From contig JAISTY010000111.1 of NCBI GenBank assembly GCA_031272375.1, forward strand, positions 1-5,682: a stretch of DNA of 5,682 nt, written 5' to 3'. Both the position numbers and the translations under genes were made by a program. Shown piece by piece: positions 1-5,682 of this stretch. Under the pieces are notes generated by a model. That model had not been told where the DNA came from, made no database searches, and saw only the letters and a program-made list of their open reading frames with translations. Every line of letters starts with the position of its first letter. Within the stretch, counting starts at the first letter, position 1. Source of the stretch: Opitutaceae bacterium (GTDB taxonomy: Bacteria; Verrucomicrobiota; Verrucomicrobiia; Opitutales; Opitutaceae).

Positions 1-3
1 GAC

Positions 4-384
4 ATGCCTACCATCAACCAACTCGTCCGCAAGGGACGCCGCCAGGTGACGGCCAAATCCAAATCGCCGGCCCTCGCGGGCAACCCCTTCCGCCGCGGCG
101 TCTGCGTGCAAGTCATGACGCGCACACCCAAGAAGCCGAACTCCGCCATCCGCAAGGTCGCGAAAGTCCGCCTCACCAACGGCACCGAGGTCATCTCCTA
201 CATCCCCGACGAGGGGCACAACCTCCAGGAACACTCCATCGTCCTCGTCCGCGGCGGCCGCGTTAAGGACCTTCCCGGCGTCCGCTACCACATCGTCCGC
301 GGCACCCTCGACGCCACCGGCGTCGAGAAACGCCGCCGCAGCCGCTCCAAATACGGCGTCAAGCGCCCCAAGGACAAAAAATAA
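4..384 (+). CDS. rpsL: 30S ribosomal protein S12
   Basis: S12 of the small subunit sits at the decoding centre and helps monitor codon-anticodon pairing. The 126-residue product starts [10 protein letters not shown] and carries the family hallmarks [11 protein letters not shown] (41-51), KVRLTNG (54-60) and [21 protein letters not shown] (72 onward), with a basic C-terminus. The usual bacterial length is about 124. Lys43 and Lys88, the positions most often changed in streptomycin resistance (K42/K87 in E. coli numbering without Met), are wild type, and Asp89 (the methylthiolated Asp88 equivalent) is present. The start is the standard MPTINQL start, but only three bases lie upstream, so its ribosome binding site and promoter cannot be seen. 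It is followed after 26 nt by rpsG, the usual str-operon partner. Nothing odd in the protein. Confidence 0.98.
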   Translation: MPTINQLVRKGRRQVTAKSKSPALAGNPFRRGVCVQVMTRTPKKPNSAIRKVAKVRLTNGTEVISYIPDEGHNLQEHSIVLVRGGRVKDLPGVRYHIVRGTLDATGVEKRRRSRSKYGVKRPKDKK

Positions 385-410
385 CCCTTAACCCGATTTA
401 ACCTTTTCCC

Positions 411-884
411 ATGTCACGCCGCCACAGAGCCGAAAAACGCCAGTCCGAGCCGGACATCCGCTACAACAGCCCGCTCGTCGCCCACCTCGTCAATGTCGTC
501 ATGAAAAACGGCAAGAAGAACCTCGCCGAGCGCATCGTTTATGGAGCCTTTGAGAAAGTCTCCGAGAAGCTCGAGAAGGGCGACCCCGTTGACCTGCTCC
601 TCGGCGCGCTCGAAAACGCCCGCCCCCGCCTTGAGGTGAAGTCCCGCCGCGTCGGCGGCGCCACCTACCAGGTTCCCGTCGAGATTTCCTACGAACGCCA
701 GGAATCCCTCGCCCTCCGCTGGATCGTCTCCGCCGCGGGCACCCGCAAGGGCATCCCCATGCGCGAGGCCCTCGCCGCCGAAATCGTGGACGCCTACAAG
801 AACACCGGCAACGTCGTCAAAAAGAAGGACGACATGCACAAGATGGCCCAGGCCAACCGCGCCTTCGCCCACCTCCGCTGGTAA
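411..884 (+). CDS. rpsG: 30S ribosomal protein S7
   Basis: S7 binds the 3' major domain of 16S rRNA, nucleates assembly of the 30S head and contacts tRNA at the E site. The 157-residue product has the usual length. It opens [10 protein letters not shown] and contains the signature [20 protein letters not shown] (68-87) followed by VPVEI, then WIVSAAG, the [10 protein letters not shown] end and a helical middle. The ATG has no Shine-Dalgarno sequence; it is preceded by a pyrimidine-rich tract (ttttccc). In E. coli S7 represses its own operon through structure in the rpsL-rpsG spacer. Here that spacer is only 26 nt with no clear hairpin, so that mechanism is unlikely in the same form. fusA follows after 29 nt. 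Confidence 0.98.
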   Translation: MSRRHRAEKRQSEPDIRYNSPLVAHLVNVVMKNGKKNLAERIVYGAFEKVSEKLEKGDPVDLLLGALENARPRLEVKSRRVGGATYQVPVEISYERQESLALRWIVSAAGTRKGIPMREALAAEIVDAYKNTGNVVKKKDDMHKMAQANRAFAHLRW

Positions 885-913
885 AACCGCCGCACCTCGC
901 CCGACCCGCACCC

Positions 914-3120
914 ATGTCCGAAAACATCGAAAACACTTCCAGAATCGTCGTCGTCACCGAGAAATCCAAGATCTCCCCGGTCAACGCCAAGGATCGCCCC
1001 GCGCCGCTCGAGTGGACCCGCAACATCGGCATCGCCGCCCACATTGACGCCGGCAAGACGACCGCCACCGAACGCATCCTCTTCTACTCCGGCTCCGTCC
1101 ACAAAATCGGCGAGGTCCACGAAGGCACCGCCGTCACCGACTGGATGGAGCAGGAACGCGAGCGCGGCATCACCATCACCGCCGCCGCCATCTCCTGCGC
1201 CTGGGACGCCTCCTGCGGTCCATGGAAAGGCATCCGCACCCACACCAACATCATAGACACCCCCGGACACGTTGACTTCACCGCCGAGGTCGAACGCTCC
1301 ATGCGCGTCCTCGACGGCGCCGTCGCCGTCTTCTGCGCCGTCGCCGGCGTCCAGCCCCAGTCCGAAACCGTCTGGCGCCCGGCCAACAAATACGGCGTCC
1401 CCCGCATCGCCTTCATCAACAAGATGACCGCACCGGCGCCGACTTTTTCCGCGCCGTCGCCGAGATGCGTGAAAAACTCAAGGCCAACGCCCACCCCCTT
1501 TTCATCCCCATCGGCCAGGAGGAAAACTTCTCCGGCGTCGTGGACCTCGTCCAGAACGTCGCCTACTACTTCGCCGACGACGGCGCCAAGGACGACCCCC
1601 TCGGCCTCCACCCCGTCACCAAGGACATCCCCGACAACCTCAAGGAACAGGCCCGCGAATACCGCGAAAAACTCATCGAGGCCGTCTCCGACTTCGACGA
1701 TGTCGTTGCCGAGAAATACCTTGGCGGCGAGGAGATCTCCGTCGGCGAGCTGATGCTCGGCATCCGCAAAGCCACCATTTCCCTCAAGTTCGTCGGCGTC
1801 GTCCCCGGCTCCGCCCTCAAGAACAAGGCCGTCCAGCGCCTCCTCGACTGCGTTGTCAATTACCTCCCCAACCCCCTCGAAGTCGCCACCATCAAAGGCC
1901 AGGACAGCGACGGCCAGGAGGTCTCCGTTGTCGTTGACGACAGCGCGAAGGTCGCCGGCCTCGCCTTCAAACTCTGGAGCGACCCCTTCGTCGGACGCCT
2001 CGTCTTCTTCCGCGTCTATACCGGCGCCCTCCGCAAAGGCACCTCCCTCTACAACCCCCGCACACGCCGCTCCGAACGCGTCTCCCGCCTCGTCCGCATG
2101 CGCGCCAACGACCGCGAGGAAATTGACGTCGCCTACTCCGGCGACATCTGCGCCCTCGTCGGCGTCAAGGACGTCATCACCGGCGACACCCTTTGCGCCG
2201 AAGGCCTCGACGTCCGCCTCGAACCGCCCTCCTTCCCGGAACCCGTCATCTCGATGTCCGTCGAGCCGAACTCCAAAGGCGACCAGGAAAAAATGTCCAT
2301 CGCCCTCCAGCGCCTCGTCGCCGAAGACCCCACCCTCCGCGTCAAAACCGACACCGACACCGGCCAGACCATCCTCTCCGGCATGGGCGAACTCCACCTC
2401 GACATCATCGTGGACCGCATGAAGCGCGAATTCAAGGTCGAGGCCGCCGTTGGGAAACCGCAAATCGCTTACCGCGAGACAATTCTCTCCACCGCCGACG
2501 GCGAGGGCAAATTCATCCGCCAATCCGGCGGCAAAGGCCAATACGGCCACGCCATCGTCAAAATCGAACCCAACGAAAAAGGCAAAGGCATCGAGGTCAT
2601 CAACGAAATCGTCGGCGGCGTCATCCCCAAGGAATTCATCAAACCCACCACCGACGGCATCATGGAAGCCTGCAACAACGGCGTCGTCGCCGGGTATCCC
2701 GTTGTGGACGTTAAAGTTCGTATCGTTGACGGCTCCTTCCACGAGGTGGACTCCTCCGAACTCGCCTTCAAGATGGCCGGCATCTTCGCCTTCAAGGAAG
2801 CCATGAAAAAAGCCTCCCCCATCCTCCTCGAACCCATCATGTCCGTCGAAGTGACGACCCCCGAGGAATACCAAGGCGACCTCATGGGCGACATCAACCG
2901 CCGCCGCGGCACCATCCAAGGCATCGAAAACAAAGCCGGCGCCGCCATCATCGCCGCCTACGTCCCGCTCGAAAACCTCTTCGGCTATGTCACGGACATC
3001 CGCTCCCTCTCCAAGGGTCGCGCCAGCGCCTCCGTCACACCCTCCCACTTCGAGCAAGTCCCGGCCTCCCTCCTCGCCAAAATCGTCGAGTCCTCCTCCA
3101 AGGCCCCCGCCCGCTCCTAA
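914..3120 (+). CDS. fusA: Translation elongation factor G, reading frame broken by an apparent one-base deletion
   Basis: EF-G is the GTPase that drives mRNA-tRNA translocation and, with RRF, ribosome recycling. Two overlapping frames together give a full EF-G: 914-1426 (residues 1-171) and 1426-3117 (residues 172-735). The G domain has G1 AHIDAGKT (42-49), G2 RGITI (84-88), G3 DTPGH (115-119), G4 NKMD (169-172, across the break) and G5 GSA (299-301). Downstream are GELHLDI (492-498), the domain IV motif [10 protein letters not shown] (537-546) and the domain V motifs EPIMSVE (from 640) and GDINRRRG (659-666). Read as deposited, translation from 914 leaves the EF-G frame after Met171 and stops at 1751-1753. 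All domains downstream are intact, so a sequence error is likelier than true decay. The N-terminus is about 25 residues longer than usual; 914 is the only in-frame start candidate and has no Shine-Dalgarno. Residue 156 is Pro in the normally WRQA motif. Confidence 0.93.
1424..1428 (+). other. Frameshift site in fusA (one G missing in NKMD codons)
   Basis: The bases read aag-atg-acc-gca, whereas EF-G needs Asn-Lys-Met-Asp-Arg-Thr-Gly-Ala. One extra G after position 1426 gives atg-gac-cgc-acc-ggc-gcc and joins the two halves without any other change. No slippery heptamer is visible, so programmed -1 frameshifting is not supported. The likely cause is a dropped base in a GG pair during sequencing or assembly; a genuine mutation is the alternative. 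Confidence 0.85.
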
Positions 3121-3165
3121 CCTTAACTTCAACCACAACCGTTCTTTAACAACTTCTCCAACGCC

Positions 3166-3474
3166 ATGAAAGGCCAACGCATCCGCATCAAACTCAAGGG
3201 CTTTGACTACCGCGTCATAGACCAGTCCGCCGCCGAGATCGTCGAAACCGCCAAGCGCTCCGGCGCCCGCGTCTCCGGTCCCATCCCGCTCCCGACCAAA
3301 ATCGAGAAAATCTCCGTCAACCGCTCCCCGCACGTTGACAAAAAATCCATGGAGCAATTCGAGTCCCGCACCCACAAGCGCCTCATAGACATCGTCGACC
3401 CCACCGCCCAAACCGTTGACGAACTTAAAAAACTCAACCTCCCCTCCGGCGTGGACATCACCATCGCCGTCTGA
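3166..3474 (+). CDS. rpsJ: 30S ribosomal protein S10
   Basis: S10 is a 30S head protein; in bacteria it also acts as NusE, pairing with NusB in transcription antitermination. The 102-residue product matches the family length and shows the N-terminal strand [16 protein letters not shown] (4-19), [20 protein letters not shown] (38-44), [19 protein letters not shown] (54-72) and LIDIVDPT. It follows fusA by 45 nt with no tuf in between. The start has no Shine-Dalgarno; the 45-nt leader is A/C/T-rich and looks unstructured. It is separated from rplC by 132 nt, the longest gap here, so it probably belongs with the str transcript rather than starting the S10 transcript as in E. coli. All three of the window's ATA isoleucine codons stand before GAC, and two of them are in this gene. 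Confidence 0.98.
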   Translation: MKGQRIRIKLKGFDYRVIDQSAAEIVETAKRSGARVSGPIPLPTKIEKISVNRSPHVDKKSMEQFESRTHKRLIDIVDPTAQTVDELKKLNLPSGVDITIAV

Positions 3475-3477
3475 TTT

Positions 3478-3507
3478 TCAACACCAACCACAACAACCAA
3501 CCATAAT
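3478..3507 (+). promoter_or_regulatory. Possible sigma70-type promoter for rplC
   Basis: TCAACA at 3478-3483 (4 of 6 matches to TTGACA) and CATAAT at 3502-3507 (5 of 6 matches to TATAAT) are separated by 18 nt. They lie in an AT-richer island of an otherwise very GC-rich window, just after the rpsJ stop. A start near 3514 would give a leader of about 90 nt containing two hairpins. This rests on hexamer matching only, and the group's own promoter consensus may differ. Confidence 0.3.
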
Positions 3508-3532
3508 AAACTCCACAGCACATACATGAACA

Positions 3533-3595
3533 GCTTCCATGTGCGCCCCGCGCACCGCCGGAAGCCTCTAATGTAGGTCGCCAAACGGAACCTAC
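3533..3595 (+). promoter_or_regulatory. Structured leader upstream of rplC: two tandem hairpins
   Basis: Hairpin 1 has an outer stem GCTTCC (3533-3538) with GGAAGC (3560-3565), a small internal loop, and an inner stem GTGCGC (3541-3546) with GCGCAC (3550-3555) closed by CCC. Hairpin 2 pairs GTAGGT (3573-3578) with ACCTAC (3590-3595) around an 11-nt loop and ends 11 nt before the rplC ATG. No run of T follows either stem, so this is not a typical intrinsic terminator. The position, just ahead of a ribosomal protein cluster, fits an autogenous r-protein leader, but no known class was recognised. Confidence 0.5.
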
Positions 3596-3606
3596 CACTT
3601 AGCACA

Positions 3607-4317
3607 ATGAACACCCTCCTCGGAAAAAAACTCGGGATGACCCAGATCTACGACGCCGAAAACGTCCTGGTCCCCGTCACCGTGGTCGAAGCCGGCCCCT
3701 GCCCGGTCGTCCAGGTGAAAACCACCGAAACCGACGGCTATAACGCCATCCAGCTCGGCTTCTCCAAGCTCAAGCCCAAAAACGCCACCAAGCCCGCCCA
3801 AGGCCACGCCGCCAAAGCCGGCCTCAAAGACACCCCGCGCGTCCTCAACGAGGTCCGCCTCGAAACCGCCCCCACCCAGAAAGCCGGCGACATCCTCACC
3901 GTCTCCATCTTCAAGGAAGGGCAGCTTGTTGACGCCATCGGCATCTCCAAAGGCAAAGGCTTCCAAGGCGTTATGCGCAAGGGCGCCCAAGGCGGCCCCG
4001 CCGCGCACGGCTCCATGTTCCACCGCCGCATCGGCTCCATCGGCATGCGCCAAACCCCCGGCCGCACCTGGAAAAACCAAACCATGCCCGGTCACATCGG
4101 CCGCGACCACGTCACCACCCAAAACCTCCTCCTCGTCAAAATCCTCGAGGACAAAAACCTCCTCCTCGTCAAAGGCGCCATCCCCGGCGCCAACGGCGAC
4201 GACGTCATCATCCGCTCCGCCATCAAAGGCCAGCCGACCCACCACGCCAAAGCCGCCCCCAAAGCCGAGGCCGCCGCCCCCGCAAAGGCCGCCAAGACAC
4301 CCGCCGCCAAAAAATAA
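3607..4317 (+). CDS. rplC: 50S ribosomal protein L3
   Basis: L3 is an early 50S assembly protein whose long loop reaches toward the peptidyl transferase centre. The 236-residue product opens [16 protein letters not shown] (1-16) and has the loop signature [20 protein letters not shown] (113-132), then [19 protein letters not shown]. Gln149 of RQTPG corresponds to the methylated Gln150 of E. coli L3. It is about 25 residues longer than typical L3 (around 209) because of a low-complexity Ala/Lys/Pro tail (about 212-236). The start is fixed by the conserved N-terminus; there is no Shine-Dalgarno, and a hairpin ends 11 nt before the ATG. rplD follows after 22 nt. An internal 20-nt direct repeat encodes NLLLVK twice. 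Confidence 0.98.
   Translation: MNTLLGKKLGMTQIYDAENVLVPVTVVEAGPCPVVQVKTTETDGYNAIQLGFSKLKPKNATKPAQGHAAKAGLKDTPRVLNEVRLETAPTQKAGDILTVSIFKEGQLVDAIGISKGKGFQGVMRKGAQGGPAAHGSMFHRRIGSIGMRQTPGRTWKNQTMPGHIGRDHVTTQNLLLVKILEDKNLLLVKGAIPGANGDDVIIRSAIKGQPTHHAKAAPKAEAAAPAKAAKTPAAKK
4121..4173 (+). repeat. Perfect 20-nt direct repeat, 33-nt period, inside rplC
   Basis: The 20-mer at 4121-4140 recurs exactly at 4154-4173. The offset is 33 nt, or 11 codons, so both copies are in frame and encode Asn-Leu-Leu-Leu-Val-Lys. L3 proteins commonly have two related hydrophobic strands here, so protein similarity plus strong codon preference probably explains most of the identity. Confidence 0.8.
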
Positions 4318-4323
4318 ACCCTG

Positions 4324-4339
4324 AAGGAAACACAACACC
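4324..4339 (+). promoter_or_regulatory. Ribosome binding region of rplD
   Basis: AAGGA at 4324-4328 is a weak Shine-Dalgarno match 11 nt before the ATG. It is followed by CACAACACC at 4331-4339, which touches the start codon. The same nine bases also stand directly before the rplB ATG (5271-5279). Confidence 0.45.
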
Positions 4340-4975
4340 ATGAAACTCACCGTGTTCACAACCGACGGCTCCGGCTCCTCCGAGCGGGACTTCGACGGCT
4401 TTCCCGTTTTTGAAGGCGACAAGGGCGTTCAAGCCCTCAAGGAAGTCATCGTCGCCATCAACGCCAACAACCGCCAGGGCACCCGCTCCACCAAACAACG
4501 CGGCGAAGTCTCCGGCGGCGGCAAAAAGCCTTGGAAACAAAAAGGAACCGGACGCGCCCGCGCCGGCTCCACCCGCTCCCCCCTCTGGGCCGGCGGCGGC
4601 GTCGTCTTCGGCCCCCGCCCGCGCGACTTCTCCAAGAAAATCAACGCCAAAGTCCGCGCCCTCGCCTTCTCACGCGCCCTCTTCGACCGCGCGTCCGCCG
4701 GCGAAATCGCCGTCATCGAAGCCTTTGCGCCCAACCCCGCCAAAACCAAAACCATCGCCGCCACCCTCAAACGCGTCGAACCCGCCGGCAAACTCCTCCT
4801 CGTGGACACCACCTTCTCCACCGAGGCCGCCCGCTCCGCCCGCAACATCGCCCGCGTCACCCTCACCGAGGCCGCCACCCTCAACCCGCTCGACCTCGCC
4901 CAACACAAGAAAATCATCGTCAGCGAGCCCGCGCTCAAAGCCATCCTCGCCCGCGTCAACGGAGGCAAAGAATAA
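4340..4975 (+). CDS. rplD: 50S ribosomal protein L4
   Basis: L4 is an early-assembly 50S protein whose extended loop lines the exit tunnel; in gamma-proteobacteria it also represses the S10 operon. The 211-residue product has the conserved loop in full: [20 protein letters not shown] (46-65), then [16 protein letters not shown] (66-81), [15 protein letters not shown] (83-97). The C-terminal half (about 105-205) has the globular-domain pattern, including KLLLVD and [10 protein letters not shown]. Length is near the family norm (about 201-207). The start agrees with family N-termini and has a weak AAGGA upstream. The stop codon overlaps the rplW start by one base (TAATG), which suggests translational coupling. 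Whether L4 is the regulator of this cluster cannot be told from sequence, but the structured leader before rplC is a possible target. Confidence 0.98.
   Translation: MKLTVFTTDGSGSSERDFDGFPVFEGDKGVQALKEVIVAINANNRQGTRSTKQRGEVSGGGKKPWKQKGTGRARAGSTRSPLWAGGGVVFGPRPRDFSKKINAKVRALAFSRALFDRASAGEIAVIEAFAPNPAKTKTIAATLKRVEPAGKLLLVDTTFSTEAARSARNIARVTLTEAATLNPLDLAQHKKIIVSEPALKAILARVNGGKE
4961..4965 (+). promoter_or_regulatory. Shine-Dalgarno of rplW
   Basis: GGAGG lies 9 nt before the rplW ATG, inside the last codons of rplD. It is the only strong Shine-Dalgarno next to a start in this window and decides the rplW start, which is otherwise hidden in a longer open frame running back through rplD. Confidence 0.75.
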
Positions 4976-5256
4976 TGAACGCCAACAACATCCTTAAACT
5001 CGTCCGCCTCACGGAAAAAGCCACCGCCCTCTCCTCCGGCCTCGGCCAATACACCTTCGAGGTCTATCCCGGCGCCACCAAACACGCCATCGCCGAAGCC
5101 GTCGAAAAAACCTTCAAGGTCACCGTCACCCGCGTGAACGTCCAAAACTACCGCGGCAAAAACAAACGCACCCGCGCCGGACGCCCCACCGTCGGCTCCG
5201 ACTACAAAAAAGCCATCGTCACCCTCAAGGCCGGCGATAAAATCGAACTCGTCTAA
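4975..5256 (+). CDS. rplW: 50S ribosomal protein L23
   Basis: L23 sits at the peptide exit of the 50S subunit and forms the docking site for trigger factor and SRP. The product has 93 residues, the normal size. It has the family pattern LTEKATALS (12-20), [20 protein letters not shown] (26-45), [16 protein letters not shown] (47-62) and [16 protein letters not shown] at the end. The open frame extends back to 4531 within rplD, but the ATG at 4975 is chosen because GGAGG lies 9 nt upstream, it overlaps the rplD stop by one base, and the protein then starts where L23 should. Coupling to rplD is likely. rplB starts 23 nt after its stop. Confidence 0.97.
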   Translation: MNANNILKLVRLTEKATALSSGLGQYTFEVYPGATKHAIAEAVEKTFKVTVTRVNVQNYRGKNKRTRAGRPTVGSDYKKAIVTLKAGDKIELV

Positions 5257-5279
5257 CCACCAACGGGAACCACAACACC

Positions 5280-5682
5280 ATGTCCATCAAGCAATCCCGC
5301 CCGCTCACCGCCTCCCTCCGCTTCACCGCCCTCAACAAAACCACCGGCGAGTTAAGCAAAAACCGCCCACTCCGCGCCCTCACGCGCTCCAAAAACAAAA
5401 CCGGAGGCCGCAACGTCTACGGCCGCATCACCTCCCGCAGACGCGGCGGCGGTCACAAACAACTCTACCGCATCATTGACTTCAAACGCGACATCCTCGA
5501 CGTCCCAGCCAAAGTCGTTGCCATCGAATACGATCCCAACCGCTCCGCCAACATCGCCCTCGTCGCCTACTCCACCGGCGAAAAACGATACATCCTCGCC
5601 CCCGACGGCCTCAAAGTCGGCGCCTCCATCCTCGCCTCCGACAAAGCCGAACTCAACGACTTCGTTGTCGGCAACAACTACC
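5280..5682 (+). CDS. rplB: 50S ribosomal protein L2, N-terminal part (cut by the window edge)
   Basis: L2 binds 23S rRNA near the peptidyl transferase centre and is needed for subunit association. The first 134 residues are present, roughly half of the usual 275, and the frame is open to the edge. Conserved stretches are [20 protein letters not shown] (41-60), YRIIDFKRD (63-71), [19 protein letters not shown] (76-94) and [15 protein letters not shown] (100-114). The GGGHK block is preceded by Arg-Arg-Arg where many L2 proteins have Arg-His-Arg. The ATG has no clear Shine-Dalgarno, but CACAACACC directly precedes it, as for rplD. The early part uses two codons rare in this window, TTA (codon 25) and AGA (codon 54). 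Other S10-operon genes would be expected beyond the edge. Confidence 0.97.
   Translation, partial: MSIKQSRPLTASLRFTALNKTTGELSKNRPLRALTRSKNKTGGRNVYGRITSRRRGGGHKQLYRIIDFKRDILDVPAKVVAIEYDPNRSANIALVAYSTGEKRYILAPDGLKVGASILASDKAELNDFVVGNNY

Noticed and set aside
385..410. S7 autoregulatory hairpin in the rpsL-rpsG spacer, as in E. coli.
   Set aside because: The spacer is only 26 nt, pyrimidine- and A-rich, with no stem that I can form.
1414..1432. Programmed -1 frameshifting as the way fusA is expressed.
   Set aside because: There is no X-XXY-YYZ slippery heptamer and no evident stimulatory site, and fusA is not known to use frameshifting. A missing G explains it more simply.
1853..2806. Open + strand frames inside fusA giving Ser/Pro/Thr- or Arg-rich products.
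   Set aside because: These are out-of-frame shadows of fusA caused by biased composition, with no family similarity.
1084..3411. A 775-codon open frame on the minus strand across fusA and rpsJ, and similar long minus-strand frames elsewhere.
   Set aside because: C-ending codons on the coding strand become GNN codons on the other strand, which cannot be stops. The products are Gly/Ala/Val/Asp/Glu-rich, match no family I recognise and overlap conserved genes completely.
3533..3600. Intrinsic terminator after rpsJ.
   Set aside because: The stems are good but no T-rich run follows either of them.
4531..4974. Upstream extension of the rplW frame through rplD.
   Set aside because: The extension is Arg/Pro-rich shadow sequence. 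L23 starts at 4975, with a Shine-Dalgarno 9 nt upstream and a TAATG overlap.

Overview
The window is a run of core translation genes, all on the + strand: rpsL (S12), rpsG (S7), fusA (EF-G), rpsJ (S10), rplC (L3), rplD (L4), rplW (L23) and the 5' part of rplB (L2), which runs off the right edge. This is the junction of the classical str operon with the S10 operon. Only rplB is visibly cut. rpsL begins 3 bases from the left edge, so its upstream control region is not seen.

The organism is probably a high-GC member of the Planctomycetes-Verrucomicrobia-Chlamydiae group, with Verrucomicrobia/Opitutae-like the best guess. Three things suggest this: fusA is followed directly by rpsJ with no tuf between them; codon use is dominated by C-ending codons (CTC, GTC, GCC, TCC, CGC, ATC), so the coding strand is much richer in C than in G; and most start codons lack a Shine-Dalgarno sequence and instead follow C/A-rich tracts. 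This is inference from order, composition and protein style, not from a database search.

Layout: 4-3474 holds rpsL-rpsG-fusA-rpsJ with short gaps of 26, 29 and 45 nt. A 132-nt gap (3475-3606) then separates rpsJ from rplC. It holds a promoter-like pair of hexamers and two tandem hairpins, and is the best candidate for a transcription or regulatory boundary. From 3607 the genes rplC-rplD-rplW-rplB are tightly packed (22-nt gap, 1-nt overlap, 23-nt gap), as expected for co-transcribed and partly coupled genes. The products all join in ribosome assembly or function: S12 and S7 in the decoding region and the head, S10 in the head, L3/L4/L23/L2 in early 50S assembly, and EF-G in translocation.

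Main anomalies: (1) fusA is split by an apparent single-base deletion exactly inside the NKMD motif of the GTPase, more likely a sequence error than a dead gene; (2) Val-Asp and Ile-Asp codon pairs almost never use GTC/ATC before GAC, although Val-Glu and Ile-Glu pairs always do, which points to avoidance of RTCGAC; (3) a structured leader precedes rplC. I see no mobile element, CRISPR array, tRNA or novel multi-gene system.
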